Assembly: GCA_030621685.1 (NCBI GenBank)
Contig: JAUXHF010000061.1
Span: 1-9,252, forward strand
Origin: Spirochaetota bacterium
GTDB lineage: Bacteria; Spirochaetota; UBA12135; COTS27
Direction of reading: 5' to 3'
DNA: 9,252 nucleotides
Shown here: piece by piece, positions 1 through 6,229 of the stretch
Position numbering within the stretch: position 1 is the stretch's first letter
Layout of the letters: each line of letters begins with the position of its first letter
Program-made: the position numbers and the translations under genes
The notes under the pieces: generated by a model
What the model saw: the letters and a program-made list of their open reading frames with translations, nothing else
What the model was told of the DNA's origin: nothing
The model's database searches: none

Positions 1-17
1 CCTATGGCACTCGATAG

Positions 18-46
18 AAAAAAAAGAAGACAGGCCTTAGCGTCTT
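18..46 (-). terminator. Leftward terminator-like hairpin, repeat unit 1
   Basis: Read on the minus strand, AAGAC (46-42) pairs with GTCTT (31-27) across a 10-nt loop. One C and then eight T (25-18) follow directly, which is the layout of an intrinsic terminator. The stem is only 5 bp, so strength is uncertain. No minus-strand gene was found immediately upstream that it would end. Confidence 0.35.
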
Positions 47-105
47 AGTTTTCTTTGGCAGCGACCCAGTATCTTATTTCATCGCTTATTTATGCTGCTA
101 AATAG

Positions 106-134
106 AAAAAAAAGAAGACAGGCCTTAGCGTCTT
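106..134 (-). terminator. Leftward terminator-like hairpin, repeat unit 2
   Basis: This is the identical hairpin in the second repeat unit: minus-strand AAGAC (134-130) and GTCTT (119-115), then C and eight T (113-106). Two such elements in tandem make a chance T-run less likely, but the duplication is of the whole 88-bp unit, so they are not independent evidence. Confidence 0.35.
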
Positions 135-175
135 AGTTTTCTTTGGCAGCGACCCAGCGTCATATTTCATCGCTT

Positions 176-376
176 CTTTCTTTTCGAAAATTTGTTTATA
201 GCTTTCAAACGTTTTAATTTTGAGCATGTAAGGCTTATGGGCTTATGGGCTTTAAGCATATAAATTTTGCTTGATATTAAAATGCAATTTATACCTTATA
301 CTATAAAAGAGTTATAAAAACTCTATGAGGTATGAGCTGAAAGCTCTTGTAAAACATGATGGAAGGAAATTTGTGA
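176..376 (+). other. AT-rich leader upstream of the amidotransferase gene, two small hairpins
   Basis: No gene is visible here. An 8-bp tandem duplication (GCTTATGG, 233-240 and 241-248) is present. Two short hairpins lie close to the start codon: AGAGTT (308-313) with AACTCT (319-324), and GAGCT (334-338) with AGCTC (342-346). Neither is followed by a T-run. A good ribosome binding site, GGAAGG (361-366), lies about 10 bases before the GTG start at 377. A TATACT at 297-302 could be a -10 box, but no well-spaced -35 was found. Confidence 0.35.
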
Positions 377-1207
377 GTGATTGAAATAGATAATAAAATT
401 AAGCGTAAGAGCCTAAAGCCTTTTTCTTTAGGAATTCTGAAATGCGATAGCGTTTTAAGCGAGCTTTCTGAAAGTTTCCCCGATTACGATGAGATGATAA
501 GAAGCATGCTTTTTGATATTGCTAGCATGTCTTCGGAAAAGGAAGCGGCTGAAAATACGCGGTTTAATCAGTTTTCATGTACCTCTTATGATGTGGTTAA
601 AGAGGAGTATCCAAAGAATATTCAAGCTATGGATGGCTATATTATAAGTGGGAGTCGCCATAGTGTGAACGAAGAACTCGCTTGGATTGGCAAATTGAAG
701 ACTTTTGTAGGGCAGCTTTTGAAAGCTGAAATTCCGCTTATTGGAATTTGTTTTGGGCATCAGCTTATCGCCGATGTCCTAGGCACTCCGGTGACGAAGA
801 GCGACAAAGGCTGGGGGGTTGGCGTACATTCTTGGCAGTTTCTTAAAAAGGCTGAAGAACAACTTGGGTTAAAGAGTTTAAAGAAAATAGAGCGAGATTC
901 ATTTTCGCTTGTCGTCTCGCATCAAGATCAAGTTACCGCGCTACCCAAAGGGGCAGAGCTTTTAGCTGAAAGCTCTTTTTGTCCCATAGCTATGTTTTCT
1001 TATGGGACAAAGGTTCTTGCCATGCAAGGACATCCCGAATTTTCGAAAGCCTATTCAATGGCTCTTCTCAGTCTTCGCTTAGAGCAAGGTATTCTTCGTG
1101 AAGGCTTAAGGGCTTCGGCTGAAAAATCCTATGCCTTAACAACCGATGAGAATTTCATCGGTTTAGCAATGGCTGCTTTTTTGCGGAGAGCCAAAAACAA
1201 GCCTTAG
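377..1207 (+). CDS. Class I glutamine amidotransferase-like protein (GMP synthase-type GATase domain)
   Basis: 276 aa. The protein is a single GATase class I domain. The nucleophile elbow GICFGHQ places the cysteine at residue 125. The other triad members are in QGHPEF, with His219 and Glu221. SGSRHSV near residue 92 and VVSHQDQV near 180 are further family motifs. No synthetase domain is fused or adjacent, so this is a free-standing member, expected to hydrolyse a gamma-glutamyl amide bond or glutamine in the cytoplasm; its real substrate cannot be read from sequence. The start is GTG: an in-frame TGA lies immediately upstream (374-376), GGAAGG is well spaced, and the next in-frame ATG is around codon 40. 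The gene has its own leader and ends within a strong terminator, so it is probably monocistronic. It is not GuaA, CarA or PyrG, which are longer or fused. Confidence 0.85.
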   Translation: MIEIDNKIKRKSLKPFSLGILKCDSVLSELSESFPDYDEMIRSMLFDIASMSSEKEAAENTRFNQFSCTSYDVVKEEYPKNIQAMDGYIISGSRHSVNEELAWIGKLKTFVGQLLKAEIPLIGICFGHQLIADVLGTPVTKSDKGWGVGVHSWQFLKKAEEQLGLKSLKKIERDSFSLVVSHQDQVTALPKGAELLAESSFCPIAMFSYGTKVLAMQGHPEFSKAYSMALLSLRLEQGILREGLRASAEKSYALTTDENFIGLAMAAFLRRAKNKP

Positions 1208-1246
1208 CCTTAGCTTTATTTTCTTGTTCTTTGGCTCTGCTTTTTT
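1187..1246 (+). terminator. Intrinsic terminator overlapping the 3' end of the amidotransferase gene
   Basis: AGAGCCAAA (1187-1195) pairs with TTTGGCTCT (1230-1238), and AACAAG (1196-1201) pairs with CTTGTT (1223-1228), with one bulged C at 1229. This gives a 15-bp stem and a 21-nt loop. GC and then six T (1241-1246) follow. The stop codon (1205-1207) lies in the loop, so the left arm is coding sequence for the last few residues. Confidence 0.8.
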
Positions 1247-1383
1247 GAGCTGTATTCATGGCATGCTGCTATGGCAGAAGAAGAATTTATTATGAAAAAC
1301 AAATAAAGCTTGAAAAAATTTAATAAAGCTAAACTTAGTTTTTGTTTTCAAAGACCAAGCAAAGCATGGAATTTGAAAAAACA
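1247..1383. other. Intergenic region before the 5S rRNA gene
   Basis: AT-rich spacer. No 23S rRNA 3' end, tRNA or supported ORF is visible. A short frame from the ATG at 1258 (about 21 codons) has no ribosome binding site or recognisable product. Confidence 0.5.
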
Positions 1384-1411
1384 TTGACTTTCATGTATTT
1401 CATGCTATACT
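1384..1411 (+). promoter_or_regulatory. Strong sigma70-type promoter for the 5S rRNA gene
   Basis: -35 TTGACT (1384-1389), 16-bp spacer, -10 TATACT (1406-1411). The bases TGC (1403-1405) directly before the -10 make an extended -10 element. Transcription would start near 1418, a few bases before the mature 5S 5' end. This is the best promoter match in the window and supports independent transcription of the 5S gene. Confidence 0.8.
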
Positions 1412-1423
1412 CTAATCAAAGTT

Positions 1424-1543
1424 GTTGTTGGTGATCATAGCGAAGGGGAAACACCTGTTTCCATCCCGAACACAGCAGTTAAGCCTTTCAGCGTCGATGG
1501 TACTGCCACTTCTGTGGTGGGAGAGTAGAACGTTGCCAACAGC
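1424..1543 (+). rRNA. rrf: 5S ribosomal RNA
   Basis: About 120 nt. The universal 5S core CATCCCGAACACAGCAGTTA is at 1463-1482, and GATGGTACTGCC and GTGGGAGAGTAGA follow at the expected distances. Helix I closes: GTTGTTGG (1424-1431) pairs with CCAACAGC (1536-1543), with one G-U pair. The termini are set from this helix and may be off by a base or two. No 16S or 23S sequence is beside it: upstream is a protein gene with a terminator, downstream is rlmN. The gene therefore stands apart from an rrn operon, which fits its own promoter. 5S RNA is part of the central protuberance of the large ribosomal subunit. Confidence 0.95.
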
Positions 1544-1545
1544 AC

Positions 1546-1565
1546 TTTTTCACTTTTTCTTTTTT
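1546..1565 (+). terminator. T-rich tract ending 5S transcription
   Basis: Directly after 5S helix I come three T runs (1546-1550, 1554-1558 and about 1560-1565), separated by CAC and C. There is no separate hairpin; the terminal stem of 5S rRNA itself would act as the upstream structure. Whether transcription reads through into rlmN cannot be judged. Confidence 0.45.
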
Positions 1566-1602
1566 GTAAGCATCATAGCTTCATGTGTTATTTTGACATA
1601 AC

Positions 1603-2679
1603 ATGGAATCTCCTCGATACGATTTCATTGAATCTTTACATCCAAAATTCATAGAGCAGTTACATGCCTTTTTCTCGCATGAGAAGCGGTATTTTTTCAA
1701 GCAGCTGGAAGATTGGGTTTTTGTTAAAAAAGCCACAAATTTCGCAGAATTCACAAACATCTCGAAGAAAAACCGAGAGATATTAGCGCAGAATTTTTTC
1801 CTACCGTCTTTAAGTTTAGTAAGCCAAGTGAATTCTGGCAAGGACCAAACTGTAAAATTCCTCTTACGAACGCAAAGTGGGCATACTATTGAAGCGGTGC
1901 TTATAGATGATGGTCTTGCTAACAAAGGCTATATTCTTTGCTTGTCATCGCAAAAAGGATGTTCTCTAGCCTGCCGTTTCTGTGCTACGGGTACTATGGG
2001 CATGTTGGGCAATTTGAGTAGCGGCGAGATAGTTAGCCAATATCTGATGCTGGCAGCCCTTAGCAACAGGCCGATAAAAAGAATAGTGTTTATGGGCATG
2101 GGCGAGCCTTTTTTGAATAGAAAAAATGTTTTTTTAGCTTTAGATATTCTCTGTGGCAAGGACCAGTCTTTTCGCGGATTTGGGATTTCTTCACGAAGAA
2201 TTGCCATTTCAACCAGCGGAATTCTCCGTGGCATTGAGGAGCTTGCAGGCCATAGCCTTAACATAAGGCTATCGCTTTCCCTGCACAGTGCCATAGATGA
2301 GAGCCGGGCAGAGCTTATGCCCGACCTGAAAAACATATCGCTTTTGCAAATAGCCAAGGCTATGCAATATTATAGTCGCCAAAAAAACCAAGCTGTGTTT
2401 GTGGAATACATTATGTTAAAAGACCTTAACGATAGCGATGCTCATCTTAAGGCGCTCATCGAATTTTTAAAGCCATTGTTTGTGAAGGTGAACTTTATTG
2501 CCTATAATAAAGTCCAGGGAAAGCCCTATAAGCCTTCTAGCCAGCAGCGCATTGCTTTTTTTATAGAGCAGTTACAGGCACAAGGAATAGTAGCCACACA
2601 ACGATACAAGAAAGGCGATGATATTGGAGCTGCCTGTGGCCAGCTGGTATCAAAGAAAATAGTTACGGTTTCGCCGTGA
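1603..2679 (+). CDS. rlmN: Dual-specificity RlmN: 23S rRNA (A2503-C2) / tRNA (A37-C2) methyltransferase
   Basis: 358 aa, close to the family length (about 350-385). This radical-SAM enzyme makes 2-methyladenosine at A2503 of 23S rRNA and at A37 of some tRNAs. The [4Fe-4S] ligands are in CSLACRFC (Cys120, Cys124, Cys127). Cys345 in GDDIGAACGQL matches the cysteine that carries the methyl intermediate, and Cys113 matches E. coli Cys118. GMGEPFLN, SLSLHSA and VNFIAYN are further family motifs. It starts at ATG 1603 because an in-frame TGA lies at 1594-1596. No Shine-Dalgarno is visible, so initiation must be weak or unusual. It lies about 60 bp after the 5S gene and 43 bp before the preferred start of the amidase gene, so the two protein genes are probably co-transcribed. 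Cfr, the C8 methyltransferase paralogue, is a less likely reading. Confidence 0.96.
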   Translation: MESPRYDFIESLHPKFIEQLHAFFSHEKRYFFKQLEDWVFVKKATNFAEFTNISKKNREILAQNFFLPSLSLVSQVNSGKDQTVKFLLRTQSGHTIEAVLIDDGLANKGYILCLSSQKGCSLACRFCATGTMGMLGNLSSGEIVSQYLMLAALSNRPIKRIVFMGMGEPFLNRKNVFLALDILCGKDQSFRGFGISSRRIAISTSGILRGIEELAGHSLNIRLSLSLHSAIDESRAELMPDLKNISLLQIAKAMQYYSRQKNQAVFVEYIMLKDLNDSDAHLKALIEFLKPLFVKVNFIAYNKVQGKPYKPSSQQRIAFFIEQLQAQGIVATQRYKKGDDIGAACGQLVSKKIVTVSP

Positions 2680-2722
2680 TTTGCTTTACATGTTACCTGT
2701 TAAAAAGGCAATGGAATTTGAA

Positions 2723-4006
2723 ATGGCAAAGGTTTTTAGTTTTAGCTTTGTTTTTCTGTTCTTCTGTGTAGGCGGAAATTGTTTTTTAAAAGCAGAGCAG
2801 AGCAGCGAGCTTGTGTATCCTGCTGCTGTGCTAAAAGAGCTAGGGTTTTCGGTAGAAAAATTTGAAGATATCGGTCTTGTAGGGCTGCTGGCTAAGCATA
2901 GCAGTTTTGCGGGGAAGCTAGAAGTTCAATTCCGCTATGGCATTAAACTTTTATGGGCTGAAGGCCATATGTATCGGCTGCAATTCCCGCCAGAGAATGC
3001 CTTGTATGGTTTGGCCTTAAAAAAAGAAGATGCTGCGCTTTTCAGGGAGCTTGCCGTTTTTTATCTGGAAAAAATTCGAGCAAATATACAACCGCCCGAA
3101 ATACAGCCGCCCGAAATACAGCCGCCTAAAAAATTCTCTGATGAGCTAAGCGAGGAAACTCTGCAGGCCAGCGTAAGCGAAAAGAAGCAAAACATAGAGC
3201 CGCCATGGCTAAGGGGAGCAGGCGTTTTGCCGCTATCAAAAAAAACTGCAGAACCCGGGCTTAGCCAGAAAAATGAGGGGCTAAAACTTGTTATCATTGA
3301 CCCAGGCCATGGCGGAAGAGATCCCGGAGCGGTATTCTTTGCCTATAAAGAAAAAACTTTAGTTTTGCGATATGCGAAACAGCTTCAAAGAGAATTGCGC
3401 AAGAAGCTGCCTCTCTTAAGAGTCATTCTTACCAGAACAAGAGATGAATATGTTTCTTTAGCAGAACGCAGTCGCCGTGCCCATAAGAGTCTGGCAGAAG
3501 GAGAAAATGCCTTATTCATTTCATTGCATTTAAATGCTTGGCCATCGCCTTATGTTCGGGGCTTTGAGCTTTACTACTTAAAAGTAGATGAGCGGCTTAG
3601 CCAGCAACGAGTACACTATCATCTAAAAAATTTCCCTTTCAAAGTAGATGAAGAAGAAGAAGTTAAAAAAATTTTTTCATATTTCACGACTACGCAATAC
3701 CAATGGGAAAGCAAATTCTTTGCTGAAGGACTTTTGCAGTTGCTGCAGATGAACATTTCAGATTATGCTTTAAATTCTGAGCTAGCAAAAAGCGATAATT
3801 TCTATGTCTTGCGTAGCGTAATTATGCCTGCGGTTTTGTTGGAGCTAGGCTTTATTTCTAATGAAGAAGATTTGAAATTCTTACTTGATAAAGAAAAACG
3901 CAGACGATTGCTTTCGGAAATTAGCTTAGGCATACTAAGCTACGATAAAACACTGAAAGAAACACAGAATTTCTCGCTGAATCCCTTTTTAAAAAGCAAT
4001 GAATAA
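2723..4006 (+). CDS. Secreted N-acetylmuramoyl-L-alanine amidase (Amidase_3 family)
   Basis: 427 aa from ATG 2723. The enzyme cleaves the bond between N-acetylmuramic acid and L-alanine in peptidoglycan. From this start the first about 24 residues form a signal peptide (MAK, a Phe-rich core, then FLKA). Residues about 25-120 are an unrecognised domain. Residues 122-136 are three IQPPE/K repeats, followed by a charged linker. The zinc amidase domain runs from about residue 188 to 415: His196 in IDPGHGG, Glu210 in YKEKTL, His269 in SLHLNA, and the catalytic Glu374 in LLELGF. Starts at TTG 2681, ATG 2690 or ATG 2711 are open in the same frame. I prefer 2723 because it puts a lysine just before the hydrophobic core and has GGAA upstream. 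The position after rlmN looks like simple co-transcription. A lipoprotein reading through the Cys in GGNC is less likely. Confidence 0.9.
   Translation: MAKVFSFSFVFLFFCVGGNCFLKAEQSSELVYPAAVLKELGFSVEKFEDIGLVGLLAKHSSFAGKLEVQFRYGIKLLWAEGHMYRLQFPPENALYGLALKKEDAALFRELAVFYLEKIRANIQPPEIQPPEIQPPKKFSDELSEETLQASVSEKKQNIEPPWLRGAGVLPLSKKTAEPGLSQKNEGLKLVIIDPGHGGRDPGAVFFAYKEKTLVLRYAKQLQRELRKKLPLLRVILTRTRDEYVSLAERSRRAHKSLAEGENALFISLHLNAWPSPYVRGFELYYLKVDERLSQQRVHYHLKNFPFKVDEEEEVKKIFSYFTTTQYQWESKFFAEGLLQLLQMNISDYALNSELAKSDNFYVLRSVIMPAVLLELGFISNEEDLKFLLDKEKRRRLLSEISLGILSYDKTLKETQNFSLNPFLKSNE
3086..3130 (+). repeat. 15-bp tandem repeat x3 inside the amidase gene
   Basis: Three in-frame units of ATACARCCGCCCGAA type encode IQPPE, IQPPE, IQPPK. 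They lie between the N-terminal domain and the catalytic domain and form a stiff Pro-rich linker. Copy number could vary by slippage without breaking the frame. Confidence 0.9.
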
Positions 4007-4016
4007 TGATGTACAC

Positions 4017-4044
4017 AAGAAATTCAATGTTAAATATATTTCTT
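4017..4044. terminator. Weak bidirectional hairpin between convergent genes
   Basis: AAGAAAT (4017-4023) pairs with ATTTCTT (4038-4044) over a 14-nt loop in the 63-bp gap between the amidase stop and the dnaB stop. It is all A-T rich apart from one G-C pair, with only short T-rich sequence on either side. Position is the main support. Confidence 0.35.
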
Positions 4045-4069
4045 ATTTTAGGTTGCTTGAAATTGTAAA

Positions 4070-5497
4070 TTATTCCAAATATTCACGGAAGCGCACAAAT
4101 TCACCTTCAAATACCAGCTTGATGTTCCCGGTAGGGCCATGGCGGTTTTTAGCAATAATGAGGTTGGTTACTGTTTCTACCATTTCATCATCCATTGACT
4201 GCTGCTCTGTAGTGGGCGGCCTGTGCAGGAGCATAACGATATCGGCATCTTGTTCAATGGCTCCAGATTCGCGAATATCGGAAAGCCGTGGTCTTTTATC
4301 ATCTCTTTGATCGGGCGATCTGTTGAGCTGCGTAAGCGCGATAACAGGAATGCTTAGCTGCCGGGCTAAGTTTTTTAGCTGCTTAGAAATACTGGAAACC
4401 TGTTGTTCCCGAGTGCTTCTCTGGTCGGAGCCAGTAATAAGCTGCAGGTAATCAACAATAATTAGGTTCACATGATGTTTTTGTACCATAAGCCTCATTT
4501 TTGTGGAGAGTTCGTTAATGGTAATGCCGGGCATATCATCTAGGTAGATATTGGTACCTGCTAGGCTATCGGCGGCCTTAAGTATTCTTTTCCAATGTCT
4601 ATCTTGGGGCTGGCCGCGGCGGAATTCGGAAAGCGGCACTTCAGAGGTGGCCGATAACATTCGGAATAAAATATCTTGTTTAGACATTTCAAGCGAAAAA
4701 AAGCCGACAGAAATACCTTTATCGCCGGCCTGCGGCAGAGCTGTTTGTAAAAGCAGGCTTAGCGCGAAAGCTGTTTTCCCAGTACCGGTTTGCCCGCCAA
4801 TGATAATCAGGTTAGACGGCTGCAGGCCTATTATTTTATTATCTAAATCCTGATAGCGTGAGAGAATGCCTAAGGTTTTTCGCTGCTCAAGGCTTTCTTC
4901 TAGGAAATCTAAGGTTTTTGCTACTATGGGACGGATATGTTCGTAATTTTGCGATTCAGCAGAAGTAAGCGCAAAGTTTTTTTGTTGCAAAAAATCTAAA
5001 ATGGCTTCAGGCGTCTCGCCGGCCTTTGCTTTGTGAATGGCTTCGCTAGAGAAGTCGATTATTTCCCGCAAATCGGCTTTGCGTTTTACGATATGGGTAT
5101 AGTCTTTAAAGTTAATGGGGGTGGGAACGGCATCGATAAGCCTGTTAAGGTAACGAAAGCCGCCGGCTTTTACAAGAGCATCTTCTTTCTCCAAGACCTC
5201 GGCGATAACGATGACATCAAAGCTAGCCTTTCCTTTCTCGTTACGGTAGCTATCGATGGCTTCGGCAATCAGCCGATGGCGACCATCGTAAAAGCAGCTT
5301 GGCGGAGCTTCGCTAAAGATGCTATCGCAAAGATCATTGCGCATGAAAACGATACCAAGGCATGCTGCCTCGGCTTCTAAAGAGTGGAGTTTTTGGGGAA
5401 GAGTAGCCCTTAAGGCTAGCTCTTGGGGGGCTTCGTTTGCTGGAAGAAGTGAGAATTTAGCTTGCTCATTGGCATCTTTGCTTTCGTTTTCGGCCAT
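4070..5497 (-). CDS. dnaB: Replicative DNA helicase DnaB
   Basis: 475 aa, the family's usual length. DnaB is the hexameric ATP-driven helicase that unwinds DNA at the replication fork. The N-terminal domain (about residues 33-135, from LPQKLHSLEAEAACLG) is followed by a linker and the RecA-like ATPase domain. Walker A is GGQTGTGKT (234-242). The catalytic glutamate is in FSLEMS (Glu270), Walker B is LIIVDYLQL (Asp349), and SDIRESGAIEQDAD (406-419) is the conserved DnaB segment with the arginine region. There is no intein. The first 32 residues are a polar, probably flexible extension. Walker A lacks the Arg-Pro-x-Met often seen in bacterial DnaB (ARPSMGKT type) but still fits GxxxxGKT. The ribosome binding site before ATG 5497 is weak. 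It is the last gene of the leftward run, in the rplI-dnaB order known from several bacteria. Confidence 0.97.
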   Translation of the reverse strand: MAENESKDANEQAKFSLLPANEAPQELALRATLPQKLHSLEAEAACLGIVFMRNDLCDSIFSEAPPSCFYDGRHRLIAEAIDSYRNEKGKASFDVIVIAEVLEKEDALVKAGGFRYLNRLIDAVPTPINFKDYTHIVKRKADLREIIDFSSEAIHKAKAGETPEAILDFLQQKNFALTSAESQNYEHIRPIVAKTLDFLEESLEQRKTLGILSRYQDLDNKIIGLQPSNLIIIGGQTGTGKTAFALSLLLQTALPQAGDKGISVGFFSLEMSKQDILFRMLSATSEVPLSEFRRGQPQDRHWKRILKAADSLAGTNIYLDDMPGITINELSTKMRLMVQKHHVNLIIVDYLQLITGSDQRSTREQQVSSISKQLKNLARQLSIPVIALTQLNRSPDQRDDKRPRLSDIRESGAIEQDADIVMLLHRPPTTEQQSMDDEMVETVTNLIIAKNRHGPTGNIKLVFEGEFVRFREYLE

Positions 5498-5514
5498 GAC
5501 TCTACTGCTTGTCT

Positions 5515-5535
5515 AAAAACGGCTGACGCCTTTTT
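5515..5535. terminator. Hairpin with flanking A/T runs upstream of dnaB
   Basis: AAAAA (5515-5519), GGC (5521-5523), TGAC loop, GCC (5528-5530), TTTTT (5531-5535), with a bulged C at 5520. Both strands give a hairpin with a T-run, so it could end transcripts from either side. On the minus strand it lies only 18 bases before the dnaB start codon, so it could also attenuate read-through into dnaB. Confidence 0.4.
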
Positions 5536-5536
5536 T

Positions 5537-5641
5537 TCGGGCTTGATAACTGTTAATTCTTTGAAAGTAAAGCTTGCCCTTTGCTATTTTCCGCTACAGA
5601 GCTTCTGCTTCTAAGATAACTTTCAGCTTTGTTTTAAAACT
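5537..5641 (-). repeat. Left copy of the duplicated rplI tail and downstream sequence
   Basis: This matches 6108-6229 from TCGGG at the left to AAAACT at the right. There are about seven substitutions, two 1-base indels and a 17-base segment (duplicating TTTTCCGCT) that is present only in the right copy. The two copies flank the lipoprotein gene as direct repeats. The right end of this copy coincides with the lipoprotein stop codon (5640-5642). Confidence 0.9.
5594..5641 (-). pseudogene. Remnant of the rplI 3' end (last 15 codons plus stop)
   Basis: On the minus strand this reads SFKTKLKVILEAEAL followed by TAG. The real bL9 gene ends SFKTELKVILEAEAL and TAG, one residue different. The fragment begins at the lipoprotein stop codon and lacks a start, so it cannot be a gene by itself. 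It is a leftover of a duplication or integration at the rplI 3' end. Confidence 0.85.
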
Positions 5642-6083
5642 ATTTTTGCTTATACGCTGTGCAGTTATTGCCTTTAGCCTGCACTTGTTCTATTATTTTT
5701 GTATTTTTGTTAACTCGAAACGATGTTGTGCAGATATAATAATTTGTTTCTGTAGGAACATACTCTCTTACGTAGTTTGTTGTACTTTCACTATAATTAA
5801 CTGAATTTCCATCATAATCATAAACTCTACCTGAAGTACTACCAGTAACAGGAACATCTTTATAATACCCACCACTTGTAGAAGTCCATCTATCTACGTA
5901 CATCATATCTTTATATTTTTCTGTCAAATTAACAGTTTTCTTTGGCTTTCCCCAACTGGATAAAATCAATTCATCCTCAGTAGCACCAATCCAGCTATTT
6001 ACAATATTCATATAATTTTTATATGTTGCACAAGATGCTAATAAAGTGCAAAGTAAACTAGATATTAATATAGTATTTTTCAT
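5640..6083 (-). CDS. Small predicted lipoprotein inserted between rplI and dnaB
   Basis: 147 aa from ATG 6083. GGAG (6096-6093) lies 9 bases before this ATG, which decides the start over an in-frame TTG at 6098. Residues 1-17 are a type II signal peptide ending LLASC with the acylated Cys18. The mature part is Tyr-, Thr- and Asn-rich, with WIGATEDELILSSWGKP (about residues 31-47), a Gly/Ser/Tyr-rich middle, and two cysteines (CTTSF and GNNC) that could form a disulfide. The layout (WxG, then DEL, then WGKP, then a C-terminal CxTxF and NxC) resembles small proteobacterial lipoproteins of unknown function, from memory. Base composition is visibly more A+T-rich than the neighbouring genes, and it is flanked by copies of the rplI tail, so it is probably acquired. 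Function unknown. Confidence 0.8.
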   Translation of the reverse strand: MKNTILISSLLCTLLASCATYKNYMNIVNSWIGATEDELILSSWGKPKKTVNLTEKYKDMMYVDRWTSTSGGYYKDVPVTGSTSGRVYDYDGNSVNYSESTTNYVREYVPTETNYYICTTSFRVNKNTKIIEQVQAKGNNCTAYKQK

Positions 6084-6107
6084 TTTTTCATGCTCCAAAA
6101 GATATTG

Positions 6108-6229
6108 TCGGGTTTGTTAGCTGTTAATTCTTTGAAAGTAAGCTTTCCCTTTTGCTGTTTTCCGCTAGCATTTATTTTCCGCTACAGAGCTTCTGCTTCT
6201 AATATAACTTTCAGCTCTGTTTTAAAACT
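6108..6229 (-). repeat. Right copy of the duplicated rplI tail and downstream sequence
   Basis: This is the partner of 5537-5641. It contains the true rplI 3' end (from 6182) plus 74 bases downstream. It carries a private 17-base insertion (about 6167-6183) that repeats TTTTCCGCT, placing a second AGCGGAAAA motif after the rplI stop. The lipoprotein gene's ribosome binding site and start lie just to its left. Confidence 0.9.

Larger units (their letters stand above)
14..175. repeat. 88-bp tandem direct repeat, two copies
   Basis: Unit 1 starts at 14 and unit 2 at 102, a period of 88 bp. The first 56 bases of the units (14-69 and 102-157) are identical by eye. The next 18 (70-87 and 158-175) differ at a few places. 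Each unit begins ATAG followed by eight A residues and contains AAGAC-N10-GTCTT. On the minus strand the second unit can be read as a 25-codon frame (ATG at 168-166) that has a stop after two codons in the first unit, so I do not call it a gene. The array may continue to the left of the window. No tRNA or known riboswitch core was recognised in it. Confidence 0.9.

Noticed and set aside
88..168. 25-codon minus-strand frame in repeat unit 2
   Set aside because: It is stopped after two codons in unit 1, has no ribosome binding site, and runs through the T8 tract.
14..175. Possible preQ1 riboswitch on the minus strand: CTGGGTCGC followed by AAAACTAAGA
   Set aside because: The 5' part resembles a preQ1-I stem, but the matching CCCAG arm is missing and no queuosine gene is downstream in that direction.
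271..302. TTGATA and TATACT as a promoter for the amidotransferase gene
   Set aside because: The 20-bp spacing is too long for a normal sigma70 promoter and there is no TG extension.
1593..1621. TTGACA at 1593-1598 as an rlmN promoter
   Set aside because: Its -10 would fall inside the coding sequence and matches poorly.
1581..2357. Minus-strand frames opposite rlmN
   Set aside because: They are shadows of the conserved rlmN coding frame.
3999..5516. Plus-strand frames antisense to dnaB (for example 3999-4310, 4551-4853, 5033-5380, 5319-5516)
   Set aside because: They lie opposite a fully conserved dnaB and show no recognisable protein features.
6084..6098. TTG 6098 as the lipoprotein start
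   Set aside because: The TTG overlaps the GGAG ribosome binding site that serves ATG 6083, and starting at 6083 gives a clean lipoprotein signal peptide.
5537..6229. Insertion sequence or transposon
   Set aside because: There is no transposase and no terminal inverted repeats, and the direct repeats are far longer than a transposition target duplication.
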